A stretch of DNA of 24,250 nt from Arthrobacter sp. (lineage in GTDB: Bacteria > Actinomycetota > Actinomycetes > Actinomycetales > Micrococcaceae): contig JAODMS010000009.1 in assembly GCA_025464925.1 (NCBI GenBank), positions 1 to 24,250 on the forward strand. Direction: 5' to 3'. The notes below the pieces were generated by a model. The model had not been told where the DNA came from and did not search any database. It saw only the letters and a program-made list of their open reading frames with translations. Shown piece after piece: positions 1-7,357 of this stretch. Position 1 is the stretch's first letter. Every line of letters begins with the position of its first letter. The position numbers and the translations under genes are program-made.

Positions 1-1
1 G

Positions 2-940
2 CGCTGGCTCACCGAATGGCGGCTTGACTGGCTCTGGGTGGCCGTCGCGGTCTTTGGCCTCGTGACCTATGTCCTCGGCATCCTGAAGGTGCACAAACGT
101 GGCGACTCCTGGTCCTGGTTCCGGACGGTCAACTGGGTCATCGGACTGGTGGCCTTGACCTACGTGACGTCCGGCCCGCCGGCCGTGTACGGCCGGGTGC
201 TGTTCTCGGCGCACATGGTGGACCACATGGCCCTGACCATGGTGACCCCCATCTTCCTCGTCTTAGGCGCCCCCGTGACGCTGGCGCTGCGGGCGCTCAC
301 CCCGCGGCGGGACAGTTCCCGCGGCCCCCGGGAATGGCTGCTGATCTTCGTGCACTCGAAGTTCTCCCAGCTCGTGACGCACCCGCTGTTCGCCGCAGCC
401 AACTTTGCCGGCTCGATCGTTCTGTTCTACTACTCGGACGCGTTCGGCTACGCCATGCGGGACCATGTTGGACACGAGCTGATGAACCTGCACTTCGCAC
501 TCACCGGCTACATCTTCGTGCTGACCATGATCGGCACCGACCCGCTGCCCCGCCGCGCGCCCTACCCCATGCGGCTGATTCTCCTGCTCGCCACGATGGC
601 CTTCCACGCCTTCTTCGGCGTCGCGATCATGGGCGGTACCGGGCTGCTGGCCGCGGACTACTTCGGCAACCTCGGCCGGACGTGGGGTCCCTCGGCCCTG
701 CTGGACCAGCAGTTGGGCGGCGCGGTGGCCTGGGGCATCGGCGAGGTGCCCACCGTGCTGGTGGCGATCGGCGTCGCCGTCATGTGGTCCCGCTCCGACG
801 CCCGCGAGTCCAAACGCACCGACCGGGCGGCGGACAGGAATAACGACGCCGATCTCACCGCTTACAACAATATGTTTGCCAAGCTGGCCGAACGCGATGC
901 CAAGCAGGCCGAACGCAACTCAAAGCTGGAAGGACGCTGA
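2..940 (+). CDS. CtaG-family cytochrome c oxidase assembly / copper protein, C-terminal part (5' partial)
   Basis: The frame is open to the left edge. The codons before the first possible start (GTG at 38) read RWLTEWRLDWLW, which continues the family pattern, so the true start lies outside the window. The visible part is a multi-pass membrane protein with about seven hydrophobic segments. Histidines sit in or beside them (HMVDHM near residues 60-65, GHELMNLHF, MAFHAFFG), as expected of the caa3_CtaG family, which helps deliver copper to cytochrome oxidase. The last 50 residues are charged and hydrophilic (DRAADRNNDAD, AKQAERNSK), a likely cytoplasmic tail. In related actinobacteria this domain is often the C-terminal half of a CopD-CtaG fusion; whether that holds here cannot be seen. 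Its TGA overlaps the next start (TGATG), so the two genes are probably translationally coupled. The family call is firm; the exact role in copper handling is inferred. Confidence 0.85.
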   Translation, partial: RWLTEWRLDWLWVAVAVFGLVTYVLGILKVHKRGDSWSWFRTVNWVIGLVALTYVTSGPPAVYGRVLFSAHMVDHMALTMVTPIFLVLGAPVTLALRALTPRRDSSRGPREWLLIFVHSKFSQLVTHPLFAAANFAGSIVLFYYSDAFGYAMRDHVGHELMNLHFALTGYIFVLTMIGTDPLPRRAPYPMRLILLLATMAFHAFFGVAIMGGTGLLAADYFGNLGRTWGPSALLDQQLGGAVAWGIGEVPTVLVAIGVAVMWSRSDARESKRTDRAADRNNDADLTAYNNMFAKLAERDAKQAERNSKLEGR

Positions 941-2937
941 TGAGCGAAACCGTACGCACCCACCTCCGGGTCCGGGCCTCCGAACTGGTGGGCCGCGGCT
1001 GGCTGAACACCGGCGGCAAATCCCTGGACCTCGAATCCCTGCGCGGCAAGATCGTGCTGCTGGACTTCTGGACATTCTGCTGCATCAACTGCCTGCACGT
1101 GCTGGACGAACTGCGTCCGCTCGAGCAGCAGTACTCCGACGTCCTGGTGACCGTCGGGGTGCACTCGCCCAAGTTCGAGCACGAGGCGGATCCGGTGGCG
1201 CTGGCCGCGGCCGTGGAACGCTACGAGATCCGCCACCCGGTCCTGGACGACCCTGAACTGGACACCTGGAAGGCCTACACGGCCCGTGCCTGGCCCACGC
1301 TGGTGGTCATCGACCCCGAAGGCTACATCGTGGCCCACCTGTCCGGCGAAGGCCACGCGGACGGGCTCGCGGTGCTTATCCCCGAGCTGATCGCCGAGCA
1401 CGAGGCCAAGGGAACCCTGCACCGCGGCGACGGCCCTTATGTAGCGCCGGAGCCGACGTCGGGAACCCTCCGCTTCCCGGGCAAGGCGCTGTACCTCCCG
1501 GCGGGGCGCGGCGCTGCCGTCTCCACGGATGCCGAGGAACAGGGAAACGCCGGTGCACGGCCGGATGCGGGTTCCTGGCTGGTGACCGACACCGGGCATC
1601 ACCGCCTGGTAGAGCTGTCGACCGACTTCCAGACCGTTCTCGGCACCTATGGCTCCGGGGAAAAGGGCTACGCGGACGGGGACGCCGAGGCGGCCCGGTT
1701 CAATGAGCCCCAGGGCCTCGTCCTGCTGCCGGAAGACGTCGCGGCGAAGGTCGGCTACGACGTCGTCGTCGCCGACTCCGTGAACCACCGGCTGCGCGGG
1801 CTCTCGCTTGCGGACGGAACGGCGAGCACCCTGGCCGGCAACGGCGTCCAGCGCCTGCTCGAGACCGGTCCCGCCCGTGTGGACGAAGAGGGCGTCGCCT
1901 TCGGAGCCCCGCTGGAAGCCGATCCGCTTTCGGTCTCGCTCAGCTCCCCGTGGGACGTTGTTTGGTCCACTAGGCTCAACGCCGTCGTGGTCGCGATGGC
2001 CGGGGTGCACCAGATTTTCAGTTTTGACCCCATCTCCGGCGCCGTGGCCATCGTGGCCGGCAACGGGCTCGAAGGCCTGCTGGACGGTCCGGCCTCCGAA
2101 GCCTGGTTCGCCCAGTCTTCCGGCCTCGCCGAGGATGCAGACGGCAACATCTGGGTGGCTGACTCCGAGACCTCGGCCCTGCGCAAACTGGCGATCGGCG
2201 AGGACGGCGCTATTTCTGTCGAATCCGCCGTGGGCAAGGGCCTGTTCGACTTCGGCTTCCGCGACGGTGATGCCTCCATGGCCCGTTTGCAGCACCCTCT
2301 GGGCGTCACCGTACTGCCGGACGGTTCCGTGGCGATTGCGGACACCTACAATGGCGCCGTCCGCCGCTACGACCCCGCGTCGGGCACCGTTTCCACCCTG
2401 GCGCGCGGACTGTCCGAACCTTCCGACGTGATTGTGGACCACACTCGCGTCGCCGGTTCGGAGCCGCTGCTGGTGGTTGTCGAGGCGAACAAGCACCAGC
2501 TGGTCTACGTGCCCATCCCGAAGGAGGCGCAGCAGGTGGACGAGGGGGCGGCACAGACCCACCGACCTAAGAGCCCTGTTGCCCCGGGGCTGCTGGAGCT
2601 GACCGTCCGCTTCACCGCCCCGACCGGCCAGAAGCTGGACGACCGCTGGGGCGATCCCACCCAGCTGAAGATCTCCTCCACTCCGCCGGAGCTGCTGTTG
2701 GCTGGCGGCGGAACCTCTGTGGGCCTGCGCCGGACGCTGGAACTCGCCTCCGACGTCCCCGAAGGCGTGCTGCACATTACCGCACGTGCCGCGGCCTGCG
2801 ACGGCCCGGAAACCGAGGACGGCGAGATCCCGGACCACGCGGCCTGCCACCTGTACCAGCAGGATTGGGGTATCCCGGTGCTGCTGCAGGACGAGGGCGA
2901 CACCGAACTGGTCCTGGACCTGCGCGGAATGGACTGA
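940..2937 (+). CDS. Thioredoxin-domain protein with NHL-repeat propeller (NHLRC2-like)
   Basis: This 665-aa protein begins with a thioredoxin/TlpA-like domain (about residues 15-150). Its active site is FWTFCCINCLH, with a CxxC formed by C48 and C51. The doubled-Cys CCINC motif is typical of NHLRC2-type proteins. A six-bladed NHL-type beta-propeller follows (about 170-530), shown by repeated motifs such as FNEPQGLVLL, VADSVNHRLRGL, WVADSETSALRKL and IADTYNGAVRRYD. A C-terminal beta-rich segment ends with LVLDLRGMD. There is no signal peptide, so it is probably cytoplasmic. The start ATG overlaps the CtaG stop and has GGAAGGA about 7 bases upstream. Coupling to a CtaG gene suggests a redox or copper-linked role in oxidase assembly, but that is inference; bacterial members have no settled function. 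Confidence 0.88.
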   Translation: MSETVRTHLRVRASELVGRGWLNTGGKSLDLESLRGKIVLLDFWTFCCINCLHVLDELRPLEQQYSDVLVTVGVHSPKFEHEADPVALAAAVERYEIRHPVLDDPELDTWKAYTARAWPTLVVIDPEGYIVAHLSGEGHADGLAVLIPELIAEHEAKGTLHRGDGPYVAPEPTSGTLRFPGKALYLPAGRGAAVSTDAEEQGNAGARPDAGSWLVTDTGHHRLVELSTDFQTVLGTYGSGEKGYADGDAEAARFNEPQGLVLLPEDVAAKVGYDVVVADSVNHRLRGLSLADGTASTLAGNGVQRLLETGPARVDEEGVAFGAPLEADPLSVSLSSPWDVVWSTRLNAVVVAMAGVHQIFSFDPISGAVAIVAGNGLEGLLDGPASEAWFAQSSGLAEDADGNIWVADSETSALRKLAIGEDGAISVESAVGKGLFDFGFRDGDASMARLQHPLGVTVLPDGSVAIADTYNGAVRRYDPASGTVSTLARGLSEPSDVIVDHTRVAGSEPLLVVVEANKHQLVYVPIPKEAQQVDEGAAQTHRPKSPVAPGLLELTVRFTAPTGQKLDDRWGDPTQLKISSTPPELLLAGGGTSVGLRRTLELASDVPEGVLHITARAAACDGPETEDGEIPDHAACHLYQQDWGIPVLLQDEGDTELVLDLRGMD

Positions 2938-2965
2938 GCCCGCGGCCCGCGATCTTGCCGCGGGC
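2938..2965. terminator. Perfect 9-bp hairpin between convergent genes
   Basis: The arms GCCCGCGGC and GCCGCGGGC are separated by a 10-base loop directly after the thioredoxin-NHL stop codon. No T-run follows, so it is a candidate stem-type, possibly bidirectional, terminator between converging genes. Confidence 0.5.
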
Positions 2966-2982
2966 AGCCTTAGAGCAGCAGC

Positions 2983-3975
2983 TCAATCGCTCAGCTGCGG
3001 GGTCAGCTTGACGGTATCGGCGTCGATATCCAGGCGCGCGGTGAAGCTGAAGTCGTGGACCGCGTTGAGGTCTGTAACGGCGCCGGTGAACAGGTCCACC
3101 TGACGGGCCTTGATACGCGCCTTGCCGTCCAGCGGTGCCACCACCCAGCGGCCGTCGAAGGGTTCAATGCTGACGGTGGGATAGTCGGTGATGCCCCAGT
3201 CGATGGTCCCGTCGATCACACGGTTGTTGGTGGCGTGGTAGAACGGGCACTCCGGCTGGAGTTGCTGCTGCTTGTCTGCCGCGTCCGCACATGTATCCAG
3301 GAATTCCTTGACCTTGCTGCTGACAGCGTCCTTCAGCGCCTCGGTGGCTTGCGTCTGCACGTTCAGCGGCGCGGCGGGGACGTTCCGGCCGGACAGGACG
3401 GCCTGCGTGGACGGGGCTGCGAAATATTGGCCGTTCAGGGAAGCGTCGTACTCGCCCGGGTAAAAGACTGCGAAGGAGTTGCGGCCGTTGGGCATGCTCA
3501 CCGGCACACCGTTGAGCGTGGCCTCGTTGGAATTGACCACGGTGACGTCCAGGACCGGAAGCGTGGCCGGGACGAAGGACCACCTGTCGAAGAACAGCCA
3601 TTCCGTGCCGGACCGCTCCAACAGGAATTCGGTGCGGAGTCGGCGTCCGTCGATGCTGTAGTCAATCGGCACCATGACCCGGTTCCCGCCCCGGTTCTCG
3701 GCTTCGCCGAACTCCACATCCGTAATCCGGGCGGCCGCAGTCTGCAGCGCCGTTCCGTCCAGCATGGCGGCGTTGCTCTGAGGTACCGAGGCGCGCAGCA
3801 GGCCCAGCGCTTTTTCACCCTCGCCCTTCTGCAAGGCGGCAAGATACTCGCGGACCGGCTGCTGCGGGCTCGCGATGGAGTCGTTGACCAGATTGACCGC
3901 AACGATGGCCCCGGCCACGGCAAGCATGAGGACCAGCAACCATCCGGCTGCGGCCCTGACCAACGCCTGACTCAT
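2983..3975 (-). CDS. Membrane-anchored protein of unknown function
   Basis: This 330-aa protein starts MSQALVRAAAGWLLVLMLAV. One strongly hydrophobic helix (about residues 8-30) lacks a clear cleavage site, so I read it as an N-terminal anchor with the rest outside the membrane. The exported part has a short alpha-helical segment (QPVREYLAALQKGEGEKALGLL), common in lipoproteins and anchored proteins with an NTF2-like or DUF4878-like start, and then beta-rich sequence with GVPVSMPNGRNSFAVFYPGEYD. Two cysteines (DTCADAADK and PECPFYH) could form a disulfide outside the cell. I chose the ATG at 3975 because an AAGG lies 9 bases upstream and the helix then begins at once; the frame also allows an upstream start at 4023. 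It lies 101 bases downstream of the HerA-like ATPase gene on the same strand and may be co-transcribed. No function can be assigned. Confidence 0.8.
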   Translation of the reverse strand: MSQALVRAAAGWLLVLMLAVAGAIVAVNLVNDSIASPQQPVREYLAALQKGEGEKALGLLRASVPQSNAAMLDGTALQTAAARITDVEFGEAENRGGNRVMVPIDYSIDGRRLRTEFLLERSGTEWLFFDRWSFVPATLPVLDVTVVNSNEATLNGVPVSMPNGRNSFAVFYPGEYDASLNGQYFAAPSTQAVLSGRNVPAAPLNVQTQATEALKDAVSSKVKEFLDTCADAADKQQQLQPECPFYHATNNRVIDGTIDWGITDYPTVSIEPFDGRWVVAPLDGKARIKARQVDLFTGAVTDLNAVHDFSFTARLDIDADTVKLTPQLSD

Positions 3976-4076
3976 TTGCACGTACCTTACGTTACCTGCA
4001 CCCTTCAGGAAACCACAGGTCACGGATACCCCTAGCGACGCAGGGCCCGCTCCCGTGCAGGCAGCGGGGGGACTCT

Positions 4077-5756
4077 CTAACGGCGGCGGCGCCTGGAGGC
4101 TGTGCCGAAGACTCCGCGCAACAGTTCCCTGCCCAGCTGGGTCCCGAGCGAACGGGCCATGCTTTGGAGGCCCCCGCCGAGCGCCCCGCCGAGGACTCCG
4201 GCCAGGTCGCCGGCCGCGCCACTTCCCGCGTTTTGCGGCGCCCGCCGTTGCGGCTGGCGCTCCGGTGCCGGGGCGGGCCGGCTGCTCGGGCGGCCCAGGA
4301 TCTCCTCCTCGATCCGCCGGGCATCGGCGTCGATGGCGTCGCGGTCCAGAGCGGCCCCGCCTTCCGGAAGGGCGGCCCGGCCGTCCGGACGGGCTCCGGC
4401 CGATGCCTTGCCCGTGATTTTCTCATAAGCGGAGATGCTGTCCACGGCCGTGCCGTACTTGGGGAGCAGCGCGGAGCCGGCCACGGTGCTCGAGATCAGC
4501 GCATCGGCGCTGGGGCCCATGACGGACTCCGGGGCGCGGAGCCGGGTCAGCGCCACGGGAGTCGGCGCGCCGTTCTCGTTCAGGACCGTGACGACGGCCT
4601 CGCCGATTCCGGCGGAGGTGAGGGTCTCCTCAAGGTCGTAGTCACTGATCGGGAAGGTGGACACTGTGGCCTTCAAGGCCTTGGCGTCCTCGGGGGTGTA
4701 GGCCCGCAGGGCATGCTGCACCCGGTTGCCCAGCTGCCCCAACACGTCAGCCGGGACATCCTTCGGAGTCTGGGTCACAAAGAAGATGCCGACGCCCTTG
4801 GACCGGATCAGACGCACGGTGGTGGTGATGGCATCCAGGAACGCTTTTGAAGCCCCGTTGAACAGCAGGTGCGCCTCATCCAGAAAAAACACCAGCTTGG
4901 GCTTGTCCAGGTCGCCGGCTTCCGGCAGATCCTCGAAGAGGTCCGCGAGCAGCCACATCAGGAAGGTGGAAAACAGCATGGGCCTGGTCTGCAGCGTAGG
5001 GAGTTCCAGGCAGCTCACGACGCCGCGGCCGTCCGGGGCGGTGCGCAGCAGCTCGGCGGTATCGAACTCGGGTTCACCGAAGAACTTCTCCATGCCCTGC
5101 GCCTCGAGAGTGACCAGTTCCCGGAGGATGACGCCGGCGGTTGGCTTGGAAAGCCCGCCCAGCTCCTTGAGTTCGTCCTTGCCCTCGTCCGAGGTGAGGA
5201 ACTGGATGACGGCCCGGAGGTCCTTGAGATCGATCAGTTCCAGGTTGTTCTTGTCGGCGAAATGGAAGACCAGCTGCAGGCTGGATTCCTGGGTGTCGTT
5301 GAGCTCCATCACGCGGGACAGCAGGATGGGGCCGAACGAGGTGATGGTGGCACGGACCGGGATGCCGTTGCCGTCGCCGCCAAGAGCCAGGAACTCTACC
5401 GGGAACGTCTTGCCGGACCACGGCTGGCCGATGCTCTCCGTGCGTGCCAGGAGCTTTTCGCTGCCCGTGGCGGCCGTGGCGAGCCCGGAGAGATCGCCCT
5501 TGAGGTCCGCCAGGAACACCGGCACTCCGGCGGTGGAAAGCTGCTCCGCCATCATGTGGAGGGTGACGGTCTTCCCCGTGCCGGTTGCGCCGGCCACCAG
5601 GCCATGCCGGTTCATCATGGCCAATGGCAAACGGACGGGAGCGTCCCTGTGGAGTTCGCCGTCAATGATCGCGGCTCCCAGCTCGACCGCTGGACCCTCG
5701 AGGGCGTACCCCTTCTGGATGGTGGCGACTTTGTCTGCGGTGGATTTGATGGCCAT
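4077..5756 (-). CDS. HerA/YjgR-type ATPase (DUF853 family helicase-like protein)
   Basis: This 559-aa P-loop ATPase of the HerA/FtsK superfamily resembles E. coli YjgR. Walker A is GATGTGKT at residues 56-63, and Walker B is LVFFLDEAH at about 288-296 with D293 and E294. A sensor-like glutamine follows in FFVTQTPKDV. The core ends near residue 430. The last 120 residues form a low-complexity Ala/Gly/Pro/Arg linker, a glycine-rich helix (GVLGGALGGGLQSMA) and an arginine tail (SRRRRR), longer than YjgR. The soluble protein probably forms a ring that moves DNA or protein, but DUF853 members have no established cellular role. No NurA-like nuclease is adjacent, which argues against a classical HerA-NurA end-resection pair. 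The start codon has no visible ribosome site, and a TAAGCT box lies 6 bases upstream, so the message may be leaderless. Confidence 0.9.
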   Translation of the reverse strand: MAIKSTADKVATIQKGYALEGPAVELGAAIIDGELHRDAPVRLPLAMMNRHGLVAGATGTGKTVTLHMMAEQLSTAGVPVFLADLKGDLSGLATAATGSEKLLARTESIGQPWSGKTFPVEFLALGGDGNGIPVRATITSFGPILLSRVMELNDTQESSLQLVFHFADKNNLELIDLKDLRAVIQFLTSDEGKDELKELGGLSKPTAGVILRELVTLEAQGMEKFFGEPEFDTAELLRTAPDGRGVVSCLELPTLQTRPMLFSTFLMWLLADLFEDLPEAGDLDKPKLVFFLDEAHLLFNGASKAFLDAITTTVRLIRSKGVGIFFVTQTPKDVPADVLGQLGNRVQHALRAYTPEDAKALKATVSTFPISDYDLEETLTSAGIGEAVVTVLNENGAPTPVALTRLRAPESVMGPSADALISSTVAGSALLPKYGTAVDSISAYEKITGKASAGARPDGRAALPEGGAALDRDAIDADARRIEEEILGRPSSRPAPAPERQPQRRAPQNAGSGAAGDLAGVLGGALGGGLQSMARSLGTQLGRELLRGVFGTASRRRRR

Positions 5757-5762
5757 GCCGAT

Positions 5763-5768
5763 AGCTTA
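5763..5768 (-). promoter_or_regulatory. Candidate -10 box of a leaderless promoter
   Basis: On the minus strand TAAGCT is followed by six bases and then the ATG of the HerA-like gene. Transcription would therefore begin at or next to the start codon. No Shine-Dalgarno sequence is visible. No convincing -35 box was found. Confidence 0.4.
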
Positions 5769-6014
5769 GCCGCGCACCAAGACAAAGAGAGGACCTGGTT
5801 GAGGGTGCCCCGGCGAAGCGGAGCCGCTCAGGGACCGCTGCTGTCGAGCCGCTGCTGGCCGGAGGGACACAGCGCAGGTAGGTCGTATCCGCGGCCGAAT
5901 CCTGACCGGAACTTCCCGCAACCGTCCGGCCCCGACAGAGTCCCGTCGTTCCAAGGACGCGGAGGTGATGAAGAAATAACCACCGGCGCGCCGTCGTTGA
6001 CGCTAAAGTGCCCG

Positions 6015-6029
6015 CACCGGAATCCGGTG
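6015..6029. repeat. Short perfect inverted repeat upstream of the LLM oxidoreductase
   Basis: CACCGG-AAT-CCGGTG lies about 40 bases before the start codon, between the possible -35 and the ribosome site. It could be an operator or a leader hairpin. It is short enough to occur by chance in GC-rich DNA. Confidence 0.35.
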
Positions 6030-6069
6030 GGCGCGTGACAATGCTTAGCTACGAAAGGCCGGCTTTTCC

Positions 6070-7059
6070 ATGACTGTTCCGCTTTCCATCCTTGACCTGG
6101 CAACCATCGGCAAGGGCCAGACGGCGGCGGAGAGTTTCGCCGGCAGCGTGGCCATGGCGCAGCTCGCCGAGAAACTGGGCTACCGACGCGTTTGGTATGC
6201 CGAGCACCACAACATGTCTGCCATCGCGTCGTCTGCAACAAGCGTCCTGATTGCCCACATCGCCGCCCACACCGAGAGCATCCGCCTCGGTGCCGGCGGC
6301 ATCATGCTGCCCAACCACTCGCCGCTGACGATCGCCGAGCAGTTCGGAACGCTCGCAACCCTGTACCCGGGGCGTATTGACCTGGGTGTGGGCCGCGCGC
6401 CGGGCAGCGACCAGAACACCATGCGGGCATTGCGCCGCGATCCGATGTCTGCAGAGAGCTTTCCGCAGGACGTGCTGGAACTCCAGGGCTACCTGAGCGG
6501 CCCCACCCGGATTCCGAACGTGGAAGCGACCCCCGGTAAGGGCACCAAGGTGCCGATCTACATCCTCGGCTCCTCGCTGTTCGGGGCCAAACTGGCCGCC
6601 CAGCTGGGCCTGCCGTACGCGTTTGCCTCGCACTTCGCCCCCAACGCACTGCAGGACGCCGTTGCCATCTACCGCCGTGAGTTCAAGCCCTCCGAGCAGC
6701 TCGACGCCCCGTACGTGATCGCCGGCGTCAACGTGATTGCGGCGGACTCGGCGGCCGAGGCGCAGGCGATGTTCCGGGACACCCTGCGCGCCCGTGTCTC
6801 GCTCTTCTTCGGCAACGGCCGGGAGTTCAGCGACGACGAGGCAGACATGATCCTCGACTCGCCGCAGGGCCAGCACATGGGCCAGATGATGAGGTACTCC
6901 GCCATCGGCACTCCGGACACCGTCATCGAATACCTGAACGAGTTCACGAAGCACGCCGACGCCGATGAACTGATCGTTGCGCACCAGGGCACGGGCGTTG
7001 ACGAGCGGCTGCGTTCCGTGGAGCTCCTGGCCCAGGCCGCCGGTCTCCCACGGGTGTAG
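6070..7059 (+). CDS. LLM-class flavin-dependent oxidoreductase (luciferase-like monooxygenase)
   Basis: This 329-aa protein has the bacterial-luciferase TIM-barrel signature: [11 protein letters not shown] at the start, then [13 protein letters not shown] (about residues 37-50), [14 protein letters not shown] (about 75-90) and [16 protein letters not shown] (about 100-116). The EHHNM and GVGRAPG blocks match the 'luciferase family oxidoreductase, group 1' (MsnO8/YhbW-like) class. Such enzymes use reduced flavin and oxygen on small organic substrates; the substrate here cannot be deduced. Length is normal for the class. An AAAGG lies 11 bases before the ATG, rather far. No flavin reductase gene is adjacent, so reduced flavin would come from elsewhere. 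It appears monocistronic, as the next gene has its own promoter. Confidence 0.9.
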   Translation: MTVPLSILDLATIGKGQTAAESFAGSVAMAQLAEKLGYRRVWYAEHHNMSAIASSATSVLIAHIAAHTESIRLGAGGIMLPNHSPLTIAEQFGTLATLYPGRIDLGVGRAPGSDQNTMRALRRDPMSAESFPQDVLELQGYLSGPTRIPNVEATPGKGTKVPIYILGSSLFGAKLAAQLGLPYAFASHFAPNALQDAVAIYRREFKPSEQLDAPYVIAGVNVIAADSAAEAQAMFRDTLRARVSLFFGNGREFSDDEADMILDSPQGQHMGQMMRYSAIGTPDTVIEYLNEFTKHADADELIVAHQGTGVDERLRSVELLAQAAGLPRV

Positions 7060-7128
7060 CGGCAACATTCCGGCGTCTTCGGGCTGCCGCTGGCGTCCTT
7101 GGCGGTTGGCCGAGAAGGAGCGGACGAC

Positions 7129-7147
7129 GGCGGCCGCGCCGGCCGCC
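7129..7147 (+). terminator. Strong GC hairpin downstream of the LLM gene
   Basis: GGCGGCCG-CGC-CGGCCGCC forms an 8-bp perfect stem with a 3-base loop, 69 bases after the monooxygenase stop. There is no T-run, so termination is only a possibility. Confidence 0.35.
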
Positions 7148-7235
7148 GGGCCCAGTTCGCCGTCGGGGCTTTCCCCGCTGAGGAGGGCAGGAAGGAACAT
7201 GCCGGGCGCGGGCTCTGACCCCTGCGCGGCCCCGG

Positions 7236-7277
7236 CCTTACCGTTGACTTCGCCGTGGCACGCTCCTACGGTTAAGG
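7236..7277. repeat. Imperfect inverted repeat bracketing the promoter
   Basis: CCTTACCGT (7236-7244) and ACGGTTAAGG (7268-7277) are complementary except for one extra base. One arm touches the -35 box and the other covers the -10 box, the layout expected of an operator for a dimeric regulator. Confidence 0.4.
7244..7272 (+). promoter_or_regulatory. Promoter of the beta-helix protein gene
   Basis: TTGACT and TACGGT are separated by exactly 17 bases. This is a good match to a housekeeping-sigma promoter (TTGACA / TANNNT). It would leave a leader of about 78 bases before the ATG at 7358. Confidence 0.6.
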
Positions 7278-7357
7278 CTCTCAGGGTGTCGACTTGGTCC
7301 GCCGGCAGGTGGCAGCACCCACCGTCCCGGATACATGCCAACAATCCAGGTGCACCA

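Larger units (their letters stand above)
5757..6069. other. Intergenic region between divergent genes, no gene seen
   Basis: This 313-base stretch separates the HerA-like gene (minus) from the flavin monooxygenase (plus). It holds the leaderless-type -10 box at its left end, a TTGACG at 5997-6002 without a convincing -10 partner, and an inverted repeat at 6015-6029. A 62-codon minus-strand frame (5766-5954) is Arg/Pro-rich and has no ribosome site or family resemblance, so I read the stretch as noncoding. Confidence 0.6.
7060..7357. other. 298-base intergenic region with a hairpin, a promoter and an inverted repeat
   Basis: The plus frame of the beta-helix gene is open through this stretch, but its translation is Pro/Arg/Ser-rich and without family character, while a clean signal peptide begins at 7358. 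The stretch contains a GC hairpin at 7129-7147, a promoter at 7244-7272, and an inverted repeat bracketing that promoter. I see no gene. Confidence 0.6.

Noticed and set aside
862..2850. 662-codon minus-strand open frame opposite the thioredoxin-NHL gene
   Set aside because: It mirrors a clearly recognisable plus-strand gene in GC-rich DNA, and its translation is Gly/Arg/Val/His-rich with no family features.
3055..4035. 326-codon plus-strand frame opposite the anchored protein
   Set aside because: The minus strand has the membrane anchor, a ribosome site and plausible protein composition; the plus frame has none of these.
5766..5954. 62-codon minus-strand frame in the HerA-LLM gap
   Set aside because: Arg/Pro-rich, no ribosome site, no recognisable motif.
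6977..7357. 127-codon N-terminal extension of the beta-helix gene
   Set aside because: It overlaps the end of the monooxygenase gene and contains the promoter; a signal peptide starts exactly at 7358.
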